Source: Variovorax terrae (GTDB lineage Bacteria > Pseudomonadota > Gammaproteobacteria > Burkholderiales > Burkholderiaceae_C). From it: DNA of 64,000 nt. Each line of letters starts with the position of its first letter. Within the stretch, counting starts at the first letter, position 1. The translations under genes and the position numbers were made by a program. Below the pieces are notes generated by a model. It was not told the origin of the DNA. It was given only the letters and a program-made list of their open reading frames with translations, and made no database searches. Location of the stretch: contig NZ_JALGBI010000001.1 of the NCBI RefSeq assembly GCF_022809125.1, positions 2,232,001 to 2,296,000 on the forward strand, written 5' to 3'. Positions 1 through 10,245 of the stretch are shown piece after piece.

Positions 1-1305
1 CCCACGCTCAGCCTCAGCGCCCCGGCGCGCGCGGTGGCCAACACCCTCTACCGCTACAGCGCCACGCTCAGCACGGGCACCATCAGCGTGCAGAACTGGA
101 GCTGGGACGATGGTGGCCCCGACGGCACCACCAACCCGGCCGGCCATGTCTGGAACACGCCAGGCCAATTCAAGGTGAACTTCAGCGCGGTGGCCGGCGG
201 CAACCTGCTCAATGGCAAGCAAGCCACGGTGGTCGTGGCCGAGCCCATGTCGGTGGGAGAAAAGCACGCCTGCGCCATCGTGCCCGGCGGCACCGTGGCC
301 TGCTGGGGCTACAACGGCTGGGGTCAACTGGGGGACGGCACAACGGTCGACCAATCCCTCCCCATCCCGGTGCCGGGCCTGAGCGGCGTCGTCGCCCTGA
401 GCCTGGGCGCCTACTACGGCTGCGCCCTCGCCTCGGGCGGCACCGTGGCCTGCTGGGGCTACAACGGCCAGGGGCAGATCGGCGATGGCAGCGCGGCCGT
501 GACCCGGCCCAGCCCCGTCGCCGTTGCAGGCTTGAGTGGCGCCGTGGCCCTGAGTGCAGGAGGCCGGCATGCCTGCGCCATGAAATCCGACGCCACCGTG
601 GTGTGCTGGGGCTACAACGGCGAAGGCCAGCTCGGCGACGGCACCACCGCCAACAAGAACACACCCGTGGCGGTGTCGGGCCTGAGCGGCGTCATCAGCG
701 TCAGCAGCGGCTTCATCAGCAGCTGCGCGCTGAAATCCGACGGCAGCGTGGCCTGCTGGGGCAACAACAGCTCCGGCCAACTGGGCGATGGCACGTTCCT
801 GGACAGAACCACGCCCGTCGCCGTGCCCGGCCTGAGCGGCGTCGCGGCCGTGAGCGTGGGGGTCGATGCCGCCTGCGCCCTGAAGCTCGACGGCACGGTG
901 GTCTGCTGGGGCGGCAACCACGTCGGCCAGCTCGGCGACGGCACCACGGTGCTCAGAACCGCCCCCGTGGCCGTCGCGGGCCTGGCGGGCGCCATGGCCC
1001 TGAGCCTGGGCAGCGGCGGGCACGCCTGCGCCCTGAAATCCGACGGCGCGGTGGCCTGCTGGGGCTACAACGGGCAGGGACAAGTCGGCGATGGCACCAA
1101 GGCCAACCGACTGACCGCCACCCCCATCGCCGGCCTGAGCGGCGTGGCCGCCATCAATGCGGGCGAATCCAGTTCCTGCGCCTTGAAGACCGACGGAACA
1201 CCGCTGTGCTGGGGCCTCAACAACCTCGGCCAGGTCGGCGACGGCACGCTGGTGGACAGACTGGTTCCCACGCGCCTGGGCAACAACTGGATTTTCTGGA
1301 AATAG
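1..1305 (+). CDS. RCC1-repeat protein, 5' end missing
   Basis: Partial gene: the frame is open from base 1 with no convincing start, so the N-terminus lies upstream of the window. The visible part begins with a PKD-like beta-sandwich segment containing a WSWDDGG stretch, followed by seven RCC1/BNR-type blade repeats of about 50 residues. Each repeat carries the motif CWGxNxxGQ(L/I/V)GDGT plus a second Cys in a C-A-(L/M/I) motif, suggesting disulfide-stabilised blades. It ends W-I-F-W-K. RCC1 repeats fold into a propeller used for protein or ligand binding; the ligand here is unknown. The next gene downstream is a close paralogue with the same order of domains, so an exported lipoprotein is likely, although the signal region cannot be seen. 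Confidence 0.85.
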   Translation, partial: PTLSLSAPARAVANTLYRYSATLSTGTISVQNWSWDDGGPDGTTNPAGHVWNTPGQFKVNFSAVAGGNLLNGKQATVVVAEPMSVGEKHACAIVPGGTVACWGYNGWGQLGDGTTVDQSLPIPVPGLSGVVALSLGAYYGCALASGGTVACWGYNGQGQIGDGSAAVTRPSPVAVAGLSGAVALSAGGRHACAMKSDATVVCWGYNGEGQLGDGTTANKNTPVAVSGLSGVISVSSGFISSCALKSDGSVACWGNNSSGQLGDGTFLDRTTPVAVPGLSGVAAVSVGVDAACALKLDGTVVCWGGNHVGQLGDGTTVLRTAPVAVAGLAGAMALSLGSGGHACALKSDGAVACWGYNGQGQVGDGTKANRLTATPIAGLSGVAAINAGESSSCALKTDGTPLCWGLNNLGQVGDGTLVDRLVPTRLGNNWIFWK

Positions 1306-1336
1306 GCCCGAGGTCCAGGCGCCCTGGACGCGAGCA

Positions 1337-1353
1337 GCTATCAAAACAATAGC
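1337..1353. repeat. Dispersed mini-hairpin GCTAT-N7-ATAGC
   Basis: Short inverted repeat, gctatcaaaacaatagc, in the gap between the two RCC1 genes. The same core GCTAT...ATAGC recurs at 11703, 14117 and 14666 in this window, both between and inside genes, so it looks like a dispersed family rather than a local terminator. No T-run follows it. Confidence 0.6.
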
Positions 1354-1385
1354 AACCCACCATTTCTTCAAGGGAAACATCAACC

Positions 1386-2891
1386 ATGCAAACCTCCTCC
1401 ACTCCAGAACGCACCGTCCCGCGCCCTGCCGCACGCGCCTCGGCGGCCTGGCTCGGCCTGCTGATGGCAGCGGCGCTGACGGCTTGCGGCGGCGGCGACT
1501 CCACCGCCGCCCCCGGCTCCGCGGGTGCGCCCGCCGGCCCCGGCAGTCCCAGCGGCCCCGCCAACCCGGCCACCCCTGATACTCCTCTCACCGTGAGCGC
1601 GGACACGCCGGCCCACGCGGTGGCCTACACGATCTACAGCCACACCGCATCCGCCAGCGCCGGGACCGTGGCTTCCGTCAATTGGGACTGGGGCGACGGC
1701 ACACCCGCAGGCTCCAGCAACCCGGCCCGCCACCTGTGGAACAAGGCCGGCAGCCTCAGCCTCGGCCTGAGCGCCGTGGTGAATGGTGCCAGCGTCACGG
1801 CCACCCACGCCGTGGCGGTGGCAGGCGAGCCGGTGTCGGTCGGGTATCGCCATACCTGCGCCATCAAGCCCGACACGAGCGTCGCCTGCTGGGGCAAGAA
1901 CCAGTTTGGCCGGCTGGGCAACAACTCCGTGGTCGACAGCGCCGTTCCCGTCGCCGTCAGCGGCCTGAGCGGCGCCGTGGCCCTGGGCACCGGCGGCACG
2001 TTCAGCTGCGCGCTGAAATCCGACGGCACCGTCGCCTGCTGGGGCTACAACGCCTCGGGCCAGCTCGGCAATGGCACCACCACCCTGGCCGCCATCCCCG
2101 TGGCCGTGCTCAACATCACCAACGCGGTGGGCTTGAGTTCAGGCGACGGCCATAGCTGCGCCGTCAAAGCCGACGGCACGGTGGCCTGCTGGGGCTACAA
2201 CGGCTTTGGCCAGCTGGGTGACGGCGGGTTCACCGACCAGGCAACGCCGGTTGCCGTGCCCGGCCTGAACAATGTGGTCGCGGTAGGCGCGGGGGACTAC
2301 CACAGCTGTGCGCTGAAGGCAGACGGCACCGTGGCCTGCTGGGGCTACAACCAGGCCGGCCAGATGGGCAGCGGCTCGAACTTGCCGACAAACGTCCTCG
2401 CCCCTACGGCCGTGGCCGGCGTGAGCGGCGTGGCGGCCATCAGCGTCGGGGCGCAGCACACCTGCGCCCTCAAATCGGATGGCACCGTCGTGTGCTGGGG
2501 CTACAACGGCTGGGGCCAGTTGGGCGATGGCTCCCAGACCACCTATTCGGGCCCGGTCGTGGTCGCCGGGCTGGGCGGCGCGGTGGCCGTTGCGATGGGC
2601 GACATCCACAGCTGTGCGCTGAAATCCGACGGCACCGTCGCGTGCTGGGGCTACAACGGCCTGGGCCAGCTCGGCGACGGCACCTTCGCCGCCAAGCCGA
2701 ACTTCATCCTCGTCCCCGGCCTCAGCAACGTGACCGCCCTCAGCGCGGGCGGCTACACCAGCTGCGCGCTCCAGGCCAGCGGCACGGCACTCTGCCTGGG
2801 CTACAACAGCAACGGGCAGCTCGGCGACGGCACCACCGCGCTCAAGATGGCGCCCACCGCCGTCACCGGCGGCGCGGTCTACTGGAAATAG
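1386..2891 (+). CDS. RCC1-repeat lipoprotein with PKD-like domain
   Basis: 501 residues. The N-terminus is basic and then hydrophobic and ends in the lipobox L-T-A-C-G (Cys about residue 36), so it is predicted to be a lipoprotein. A Gly/Pro/Ala-rich linker follows, then a PKD-like segment with WDWGDGTP (about residues 60-140), then seven RCC1-type repeats, each with CAxKxDGTVACWGYN and GQLGDG motifs; the last repeat has CLGYN instead of CWGYN. The C-terminus V-Y-W-K matches the end of the upstream paralogue, so the pair arose by tandem duplication. The ATG at 1386 is used because the signal and lipobox follow directly. The ligand is unknown. A phosphorelay gene set lies just downstream on the same strand. 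Confidence 0.88.
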   Translation: MQTSSTPERTVPRPAARASAAWLGLLMAAALTACGGGDSTAAPGSAGAPAGPGSPSGPANPATPDTPLTVSADTPAHAVAYTIYSHTASASAGTVASVNWDWGDGTPAGSSNPARHLWNKAGSLSLGLSAVVNGASVTATHAVAVAGEPVSVGYRHTCAIKPDTSVACWGKNQFGRLGNNSVVDSAVPVAVSGLSGAVALGTGGTFSCALKSDGTVACWGYNASGQLGNGTTTLAAIPVAVLNITNAVGLSSGDGHSCAVKADGTVACWGYNGFGQLGDGGFTDQATPVAVPGLNNVVAVGAGDYHSCALKADGTVACWGYNQAGQMGSGSNLPTNVLAPTAVAGVSGVAAISVGAQHTCALKSDGTVVCWGYNGWGQLGDGSQTTYSGPVVVAGLGGAVAVAMGDIHSCALKSDGTVACWGYNGLGQLGDGTFAAKPNFILVPGLSNVTALSAGGYTSCALQASGTALCLGYNSNGQLGDGTTALKMAPTAVTGGAVYWK

Positions 2892-2923
2892 GGCCCGCGG
2901 CGTCTGGCACGTTGGCGTCATCG

Positions 2924-3586
2924 ATGCAGTCCACCCGGCCCCTCCGTTCGTGGCTCCAGACGCTGCAAGGCGCCATGCGTGCTTCGATGCGGGTGGGCCT
3001 GTGCGCCGTGGCGCGGGCGTTTTCTGCGGCGGTTCAGCGCCGCCCGTTGCACCGCATCGGCGTGCAGGCGCAGCCCGCGCCCCGGCCCAGAGAGATACCG
3101 GCCGGACATCGGGAGGCGATGCCTGCCGCGGACAGTGCCAACGACGACACCATGGAAAGCAGCGACGACCTGCTGTACGGCTGCCGCGTGCTGCTGGTGG
3201 ATGGCGAGCCCGCCATCCGCCACGCCCTGCAGGTCTTGCTGTTTCGATGGCACTGCGACGCGCGCGTGGTCGCCAATGCGGCCGAAGCGCTGGCCCTGGT
3301 CGCACAGCAGCACGCACGGCATGGCGGACGGCACAGCGAAGGCTCGTGGACGCCCGAGCTGGTGCTCAGCGGCTATCGCCTGCCGGGCAACGGGTCCGGC
3401 ATCGACGCCGTGCAGGACGTGCGCCGCGCGATGGGGCGCCAGGTGGCCGCCGTGCTCATTTCGGGCGACACCACGCCGGAGCAGGCGCAGCTTGCCGCGC
3501 GCCACGGCCTCACGCTGGCGTGCAAACCCGTCACCTCCAGCGTGCTGCGCGACAAGATGGTGCAGGCGCTGCTGCGCCGCCCCTAG
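2924..3586 (+). CDS. Degenerate receiver-domain protein (pseudo-receiver)
   Basis: About 220 residues. An Arg/Ala-rich N-terminal stretch precedes one REC-like domain starting at GCRVLLVDGEP. Against the paralogous receiver at the C-terminus of the next gene (RVLVVDDQ, IISDLWL), two catalytic positions are lost: the acidic pair reads D-G, and the phospho-acceptor Asp is Gly in the motif L-S-G-Y-R-L-P. The switch Ser region (LISGDTT) and conserved Lys (CKPV) remain. A canonical Asp phosphorylation therefore looks impossible; it may act as a constitutive decoy or docking protein for the neighbouring kinase. The start is uncertain: ATG at 2924, or later in-frame ATGs such as 3119 and 3152, which would leave mostly the REC domain. 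Confidence 0.72.
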   Translation: MQSTRPLRSWLQTLQGAMRASMRVGLCAVARAFSAAVQRRPLHRIGVQAQPAPRPREIPAGHREAMPAADSANDDTMESSDDLLYGCRVLLVDGEPAIRHALQVLLFRWHCDARVVANAAEALALVAQQHARHGGRHSEGSWTPELVLSGYRLPGNGSGIDAVQDVRRAMGRQVAAVLISGDTTPEQAQLAARHGLTLACKPVTSSVLRDKMVQALLRRP

Positions 3587-3636
3587 CCGCGGCGCCGGCA
3601 CGGCGATGTGCACAATGCCCCAACCACCCTGCTCCC

Positions 3637-5499
3637 ATGCAATCCCTCACCGACCGCTTCCTGCTGCAGCCGCCGAGCCAGATCACCTACCGCCTCAATC
3701 TGCTGCTGGCGGCCTGGCCCTCGGTGCTGCTGTCGCATCTGTCCGTGTCCCTGCTGCTGGTGGTGGCGCTGTGGGGCCGCTTCCCCACGAGCTGGGTGCT
3801 CGGCTGGTTTGGCAGCGTCGTGGCGATCTGCGGCATGCGGCTGCTGATCTACCGCTACCTGAAGCTTCGCCCCCTCAGCCACGAGCCGCACGGCGTACCG
3901 CGCGCGCAGGACGAGGGCATGGCGGCGCGCAAGCGGCATTGGGCCTGGCTGCTGATGCTGGGCCAGTTCGCGCAGGCGCTGCCCATGCCGCTGGCGATTG
4001 GCATTTTTTCAGACCCGGCCCAGCCCGTCATCATGTTCCTGATCGTCTCTTTCACCGCGCTGGTCCTTGCCGGCGGCATGTTCACCAGCGCGCAGTGGAT
4101 ACCGGGGTTCGCGGCCATCGCCGCGCCGACCGTGGGCATCACCCTGGTCTCGCTGTTCGTGCTCGACATCCAGGAACAGGCCATCCTGATAGGGCAGTCG
4201 CTGTTGATGCTGGGCTTCGCGGTCACGATCGTGCGCAAGCAGTCGGGCATGGTCGGCCGCCTGCTCGACCTGCAGCTCGAAAAAGACCGGCTGGTCGACA
4301 GCCTGCAAGTCGAGAAGAGCACGGCCATCGCCGCCCGCGAAGCTGCCGAGGAAGCCGGGCAATCCAAATCACGCTTCTTTGCGGCGGCCAGCCACGACCT
4401 GAGGCAGCCCCTGCACGCGCTCACCCTGCTGGTGGGGCAGCTCAGGAACGAGGCCCGCCCGGCCACGCAGGCGCCCCTCGTCGAGCAGGTCAGCGCCAGC
4501 GCAGCATCGCTCAGCGCGCTGTTCGATGACCTGCTGAGCCTGTCGCAACTCGATCGCGGCGACCTGTCCGTCAAACCGCGTCCGGTGCGGCTGGGCGTGC
4601 TGCTGAACAAGCTCGCCGCGCAGATGAGGCCGCTGGCGCAGCAGCGCGGCCTGCGGCTGCGTGTGCACGCCCGCGCCCTGACGGTGCATGCCGACCCGCT
4701 CATCCTGACCCGCGTGCTCAGCAATCTGCTGGCCAATGCGCTGGTCTACACCCGGCAGGGCGGCGTGCTGATGGGCATGCGGCTGCGTGGCGAGGCGGTG
4801 CGCATCGAGGTCTGGGACACCGGCATCGGCATTGCCCCGCAGGAGCAGGGCCGGGTGTTCGAGGAGTTCTACCAGCTGCACAACCCCGAGCGCGACCAGG
4901 CCAAGGGCCTGGGCATCGGGCTGGCCACGGTGCGCCGGCTGACGGATGCGTGCGCCTGGCCCTTGGGTTTGCGCTCGCGCCCGGGCCAAGGCAGCTGCTT
5001 TTTCGTGACGGTGCCGCTGGCGCATGCGCCGCCGGTGGAGGAGCCGGCTGCGCCCCAGGCGTTCGGCGGCAGCGATGAGCCGGGCGTGCTGTATGGCCTG
5101 CGTGTGCTGGTGGTGGACGATCAGAAGTCGATCTGCAATGCCATGCTGTCGGTGCTGGGGCAATGGGGATGCGATGCCAGGGCGGCCACCACCCCCGCCG
5201 AGGCGCTGCGGCATGCGCGCCCGCGCCAGGATGGCGACACGAGCAGCCACGACAGCGAAGGCGATTGGCAGCCCGAGCTCATCATCAGCGACCTGTGGCT
5301 CACTGCAGGCGCATCGGGCCTGGATCTCGTCTTGCAGCTACGCGGCCTGCTGGGCCGCGCCCTGCCCGCGTTGCTGGTCTCCGGCGATACCAGCGCCCAC
5401 GCCCTGCAGCTCGCCGCCCATCACCAGCTCGCATTGCTGCACAAGCCCGTGCCGCCAGACGTGCTGCGCGACAAACTCCATGAGATGCTGGTCGACTAA
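3637..5499 (+). CDS. Membrane hybrid sensor histidine kinase
   Basis: 620 residues. The N-terminal ~185 residues hold about six hydrophobic segments with no large periplasmic loop. A coiled-coil linker (LEKDRLVDSLQVEK) leads to a HisKA domain with the phospho-acceptor in ASHDLRQPLHAL (His253). The HATPase domain has the N-box NLLANAL and the G-boxes DTGIGIAP and GLGIGLA. A C-terminal REC domain keeps the acidic pair (VVDDQ), phospho-acceptor Asp552 (IISDLWL) and Lys (HKPV). The signal sensed is unknown; membrane-embedded sensing is inferred. Its stop codon interlocks with that of the convergent LuxR-type regulator, which is a plausible partner, and the upstream pseudo-receiver is a paralogue of its REC domain. 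Confidence 0.88.
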   Translation: MQSLTDRFLLQPPSQITYRLNLLLAAWPSVLLSHLSVSLLLVVALWGRFPTSWVLGWFGSVVAICGMRLLIYRYLKLRPLSHEPHGVPRAQDEGMAARKRHWAWLLMLGQFAQALPMPLAIGIFSDPAQPVIMFLIVSFTALVLAGGMFTSAQWIPGFAAIAAPTVGITLVSLFVLDIQEQAILIGQSLLMLGFAVTIVRKQSGMVGRLLDLQLEKDRLVDSLQVEKSTAIAAREAAEEAGQSKSRFFAAASHDLRQPLHALTLLVGQLRNEARPATQAPLVEQVSASAASLSALFDDLLSLSQLDRGDLSVKPRPVRLGVLLNKLAAQMRPLAQQRGLRLRVHARALTVHADPLILTRVLSNLLANALVYTRQGGVLMGMRLRGEAVRIEVWDTGIGIAPQEQGRVFEEFYQLHNPERDQAKGLGIGLATVRRLTDACAWPLGLRSRPGQGSCFFVTVPLAHAPPVEEPAAPQAFGGSDEPGVLYGLRVLVVDDQKSICNAMLSVLGQWGCDARAATTPAEALRHARPRQDGDTSSHDSEGDWQPELIISDLWLTAGASGLDLVLQLRGLLGRALPALLVSGDTSAHALQLAAHHQLALLHKPVPPDVLRDKLHEMLVD

Positions 5500-6149
5500 C
5501 GCTGCCCGATGAAGTCTGGCGCTTTGACGCTGCGGTTGGCGCAGCTCAGGAACAGCTCGACACGGCTGGCCACGCGGTAGGCCCGGTAGATGGCGCTCAC
5601 ATGCAGCTTCACGGTTTCGGGGCTGATGTGCAGTTCGGTACCGATGATGCTGTTGGAGCAGCCGCGAAGCAGCAGCTTGAGGACATCGCGCTGGCGCGGC
5701 GTCAGCAGCTCTTCGCCGGGGGTGCTCACGTCGTTGAAATCAACGCGGCTGGCCACGAACAGTTCCTTGGGGAAATAGACCCGGCGCTGCGCCAGCGCGC
5801 GCAGGCCCAGCTCGAACTCGGCGAGGTCGCCATGCTTGGGAATGACGCAGCTGGCGCCGTTCTGGATGCATTGCACGGCCAGGTCCAGGTCGTTGTTGCC
5901 CGAAACGATGCCGATGCTTTGCGTGGTGCAGGCCTTGCGCACTCGCTGCAGGGTCTCGATGCCCTGGCTGTCGGGCAGCCCCATGTCCAGCAGCACCACA
6001 TCGATTTCGGCATTCATCGAGTCGAGCACGGCCAGCGCCCGGGCGCAGCTCGAGGCCTGCGTGAACTTCGCATCCGGCTGGAACTGCATGATGCATTGCA
6101 TCATGCCTTCCCGCACGAGCGGGTGGTCTTCGATCAGCAGGTAGTGCAT
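5496..6149 (-). CDS. LuxR/NarL-type response regulator
   Basis: 217 residues. The receiver domain (1-120) has E7-D8, phospho-acceptor Asp55 in VVLLDMGLPD, and Lys in VIPKHGD. The C-terminal LuxR helix-turn-helix begins at LTPRQRDVLKLLLRG and contains the family motif SPETVKLHVSAIYR. It is a DNA-binding transcription regulator of the FixJ/NarL class. It converges on the hybrid kinase, the two stop codons overlapping within the four bases CTAA at 5496-5499. The kinase is the obvious candidate for its phosphate source, though the kinase's own REC domain would require an intermediate or direct transfer from the His. Target genes are unknown. Confidence 0.88.
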   Translation of the reverse strand: MHYLLIEDHPLVREGMMQCIMQFQPDAKFTQASSCARALAVLDSMNAEIDVVLLDMGLPDSQGIETLQRVRKACTTQSIGIVSGNNDLDLAVQCIQNGASCVIPKHGDLAEFELGLRALAQRRVYFPKELFVASRVDFNDVSTPGEELLTPRQRDVLKLLLRGCSNSIIGTELHISPETVKLHVSAIYRAYRVASRVELFLSCANRSVKAPDFIGQR

Positions 6150-6211
6150 CAGCGTTTCGAGGCTTCGGGTGGACGGTCCGGCTTGGGCATTCTCCAGGTA
6201 TTGTCTTCGAT

Positions 6212-8311
<2,100 letters not shown>

Positions 8312-8401
8312 CAGCCCTTAAAATTGGGGATAACCCGGCAGAGTACAACAGGTCCGGCCTCTTCGCTACTGACAGATTTCGACAACATCCGAGGATTTCT
8401 C

Positions 8402-9598
8402 ATGTCTCTTTTCACCGCCGTGGAAATGGCGCCGCGCGACCCCATCCTGGGCCTCAACGAGCAATTTGCCGCCGACCCCAACCCGCACAAGGTCAACCTG
8501 GGCGTGGGCGTGTACTACGACGACAACGGCAAGCTGCCGCTGCTCGAATGCGTGCAGGCGGCCGAGAAGCAGATGATGGAAGCGCCCAAGGCGCGCGGCT
8601 ACCTGCCGATCGACGGCATCGCCGCCTACGACTCGGCGGTGAAGGGCCTGGTGTTCGGCGCCGACAGCGAGCCGGTGAAGTCCGGCCGCGTGGCCACCAT
8701 CCAGGCGCTGGGCGGCACCGGCGGCCTGAAGGTCGGCGCCGACTTCCTGCGCAAGCTCAAGCCCGCCGCCAAGGTGCTGATCAGCGACCCGAGCTGGGAG
8801 AACCACCGCGCCCTGTTCACGCAGGCCGGCTTCACGGTGGAAACCTACCCCTACTACGATGCCGCCAGCCGCGGCGTCAACTTCGACGGCATGCTGGCGG
8901 CCCTGCAGGCCACGCCGGCCGGCACCGTCGTCGTGCTGCACGCCTGCTGCCACAACCCCACGGGCTATGACATCACGCCCGAGCAGTGGGACCAGGTGAT
9001 CGCGGCCGTCAAGGCGCGGGAGCTCGTGCCCTTCCTCGACATGGCCTACCAGGGCTTCGGCCAGGGCATCGCCGAGGACGGCGCCGTGATCGGCAAGTTC
9101 GTCGCCGCCGGCCTGACCTTCTTCGTCTCGACCTCGTTCTCCAAGAGCTTCAGCCTCTACGGCGAGCGCGTGGGCGCCCTCTCGGTGCTGTGCGACAGCA
9201 AGGAAGAAGCCGACCGCGTGCTGAGCCAGCTCAAGATCATGATCCGCACCAACTACAGCAACCCGCCCATCCATGGTGGCACCGTGGTGGCCACCGTGCT
9301 CAACACGCCCGAGCTGCGCGCGCTGTGGGAGAAGGAGCTCGGCGACATGCGCCTGCGCATCAAGCAGATGCGCATCGCGCTGGTGGAAAAGCTGAAGGCG
9401 GCCGGCGTGAAGGAAGACATGGGCTTCATCACCACGCAGATCGGCATGTTCAGCTACTCGGGCCTCACCAAGGACCAGATGGTGCGCCTGCGCAACGAGT
9501 TCGGCGTCTACGGCACCGACACCGGCCGCATGTGCGTGGCCGCGCTCAACAGCAAGAACATCGACTACGTCTGCGCGGCCATCGCCAAGGTCCTTTGA
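8402..9598 (+). CDS. tyrB: Aromatic amino acid aminotransferase (class I)
   Basis: 398 residues, the normal length for AspC/TyrB enzymes. It transfers the amino group between aromatic amino acids or aspartate and 2-oxoglutarate using PLP. Motifs include LGVGVYYDDNGKLPLL, YLPIDG, GGTGGLKVGADFL, HACCHNPTG, FLDMAYQGFG and the PLP-lysine site STSFSKSFSLYGERVG (Lys248). Closer to TyrB than AspC by GVYY and by VATIQ-LGG(T/S)G, so tyrosine/phenylalanine specificity is inferred. A clear Shine-Dalgarno (GAGGA) precedes the ATG. It shares a 90-base promoter region with divergent uvrB, and the next gene starts inside its stop codon. Confidence 0.93.
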   Translation: MSLFTAVEMAPRDPILGLNEQFAADPNPHKVNLGVGVYYDDNGKLPLLECVQAAEKQMMEAPKARGYLPIDGIAAYDSAVKGLVFGADSEPVKSGRVATIQALGGTGGLKVGADFLRKLKPAAKVLISDPSWENHRALFTQAGFTVETYPYYDAASRGVNFDGMLAALQATPAGTVVVLHACCHNPTGYDITPEQWDQVIAAVKARELVPFLDMAYQGFGQGIAEDGAVIGKFVAAGLTFFVSTSFSKSFSLYGERVGALSVLCDSKEEADRVLSQLKIMIRTNYSNPPIHGGTVVATVLNTPELRALWEKELGDMRLRIKQMRIALVEKLKAAGVKEDMGFITTQIGMFSYSGLTKDQMVRLRNEFGVYGTDTGRMCVAALNSKNIDYVCAAIAKVL

Positions 9599-10170
9599 AC
9601 CTGGCGCCCGCCAGCGCCGAGACCTTCACGCAGGACGCGCTGCAGAACCCGCACAACCGGGCCATCCTGGAGCGCCTGCCCGGCCTGAAGCTGCCGGACG
9701 CCTGGCTGGTCGCAGGCTGCCTGTTCCAGACCGTCTGGAACCTCCGCTCGGGCCGCCCGCCCATAGCGGGGATCAAGGACTACGACCTGTTCTATTTCGA
9801 TGCAAGCGACCTGTCGGCGCAGGCCGAAATGGCGGTGCAGGCCCGGGTCGAGGCCTGCTGCGCCGACCTCGGCATCACGGTCGAAATCAAGAACCAGGCC
9901 CGCGTGCATACGTGGTATCCAGACTATTTCGGCTTCCCCTACCCGGCGCTGACCTGCTCGCAGGACGGGCTCGACCGCTTCCTGGTGCGCTGCACCTGCG
10001 TCGGCCTGCAAGCCTGCGGCGCCGAGCCGGTGCTCTATGCCCCGAACGGGCTGGACGAGCTGTACCAGGGCATCCTGCGCCCCAACCCCCTGTGCGACCA
10101 CCGCACCCTGTTCACGCGGAAGGTGGCGAGCTACCGGGCCCGCTGGGGCTGGCTCGAAACGCGCGCCTGA
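9595..10170 (+). CDS. NTP_transf_6-type nucleotidyltransferase
   Basis: About 191 residues. The core has a W-L-V-A-G-C start followed by PPIAGIKDYDLFYFD, the D-x-D metal-binding pattern of the small bacterial nucleotidyltransferase family (PF06042/COG3575 type). The substrate is unknown. The start is taken as TTG at 9595, overlapping the TGA of the aminotransferase by sharing the bases TTGA, with AAGG a few bases upstream; this implies translational coupling. A CTG at 9601 is an alternative. The family assignment rests on the DYDLFYFD motif, the length and the C-terminal FTRKVASYRARWGWL block. Confidence 0.8.
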   Translation: MNLAPASAETFTQDALQNPHNRAILERLPGLKLPDAWLVAGCLFQTVWNLRSGRPPIAGIKDYDLFYFDASDLSAQAEMAVQARVEACCADLGITVEIKNQARVHTWYPDYFGFPYPALTCSQDGLDRFLVRCTCVGLQACGAEPVLYAPNGLDELYQGILRPNPLCDHRTLFTRKVASYRARWGWLETRA

Positions 10171-10180
10171 CGCCCGCGCG

Positions 10181-10198
10181 GCCCCACTCGGGGCTTTT
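10181..10198 (+). terminator. Short intrinsic terminator
   Basis: gcccc-actc-ggggc hairpin followed by TTTT, 10 bases after the stop of the nucleotidyltransferase gene. The stem is only five pairs, so termination may be partial. Confidence 0.55.
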
Positions 10199-10245
10199 AT
10201 ACTTTCGCCACTTCATCAGGCGCCCTCGCGCCGCTGGGATCCACT

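Noticed and set aside
2492..2923. Upstream extension of the pseudo-receiver frame into the RCC1 gene
   Set aside because: It is a shadow of the RCC1 repeats with Arg/Gly-rich composition; the receiver region begins well downstream.
8312..8401. LexA (SOS) box upstream of uvrB
   Set aside because: No CTG-N10-CAG palindrome was found in the shared intergenic region.
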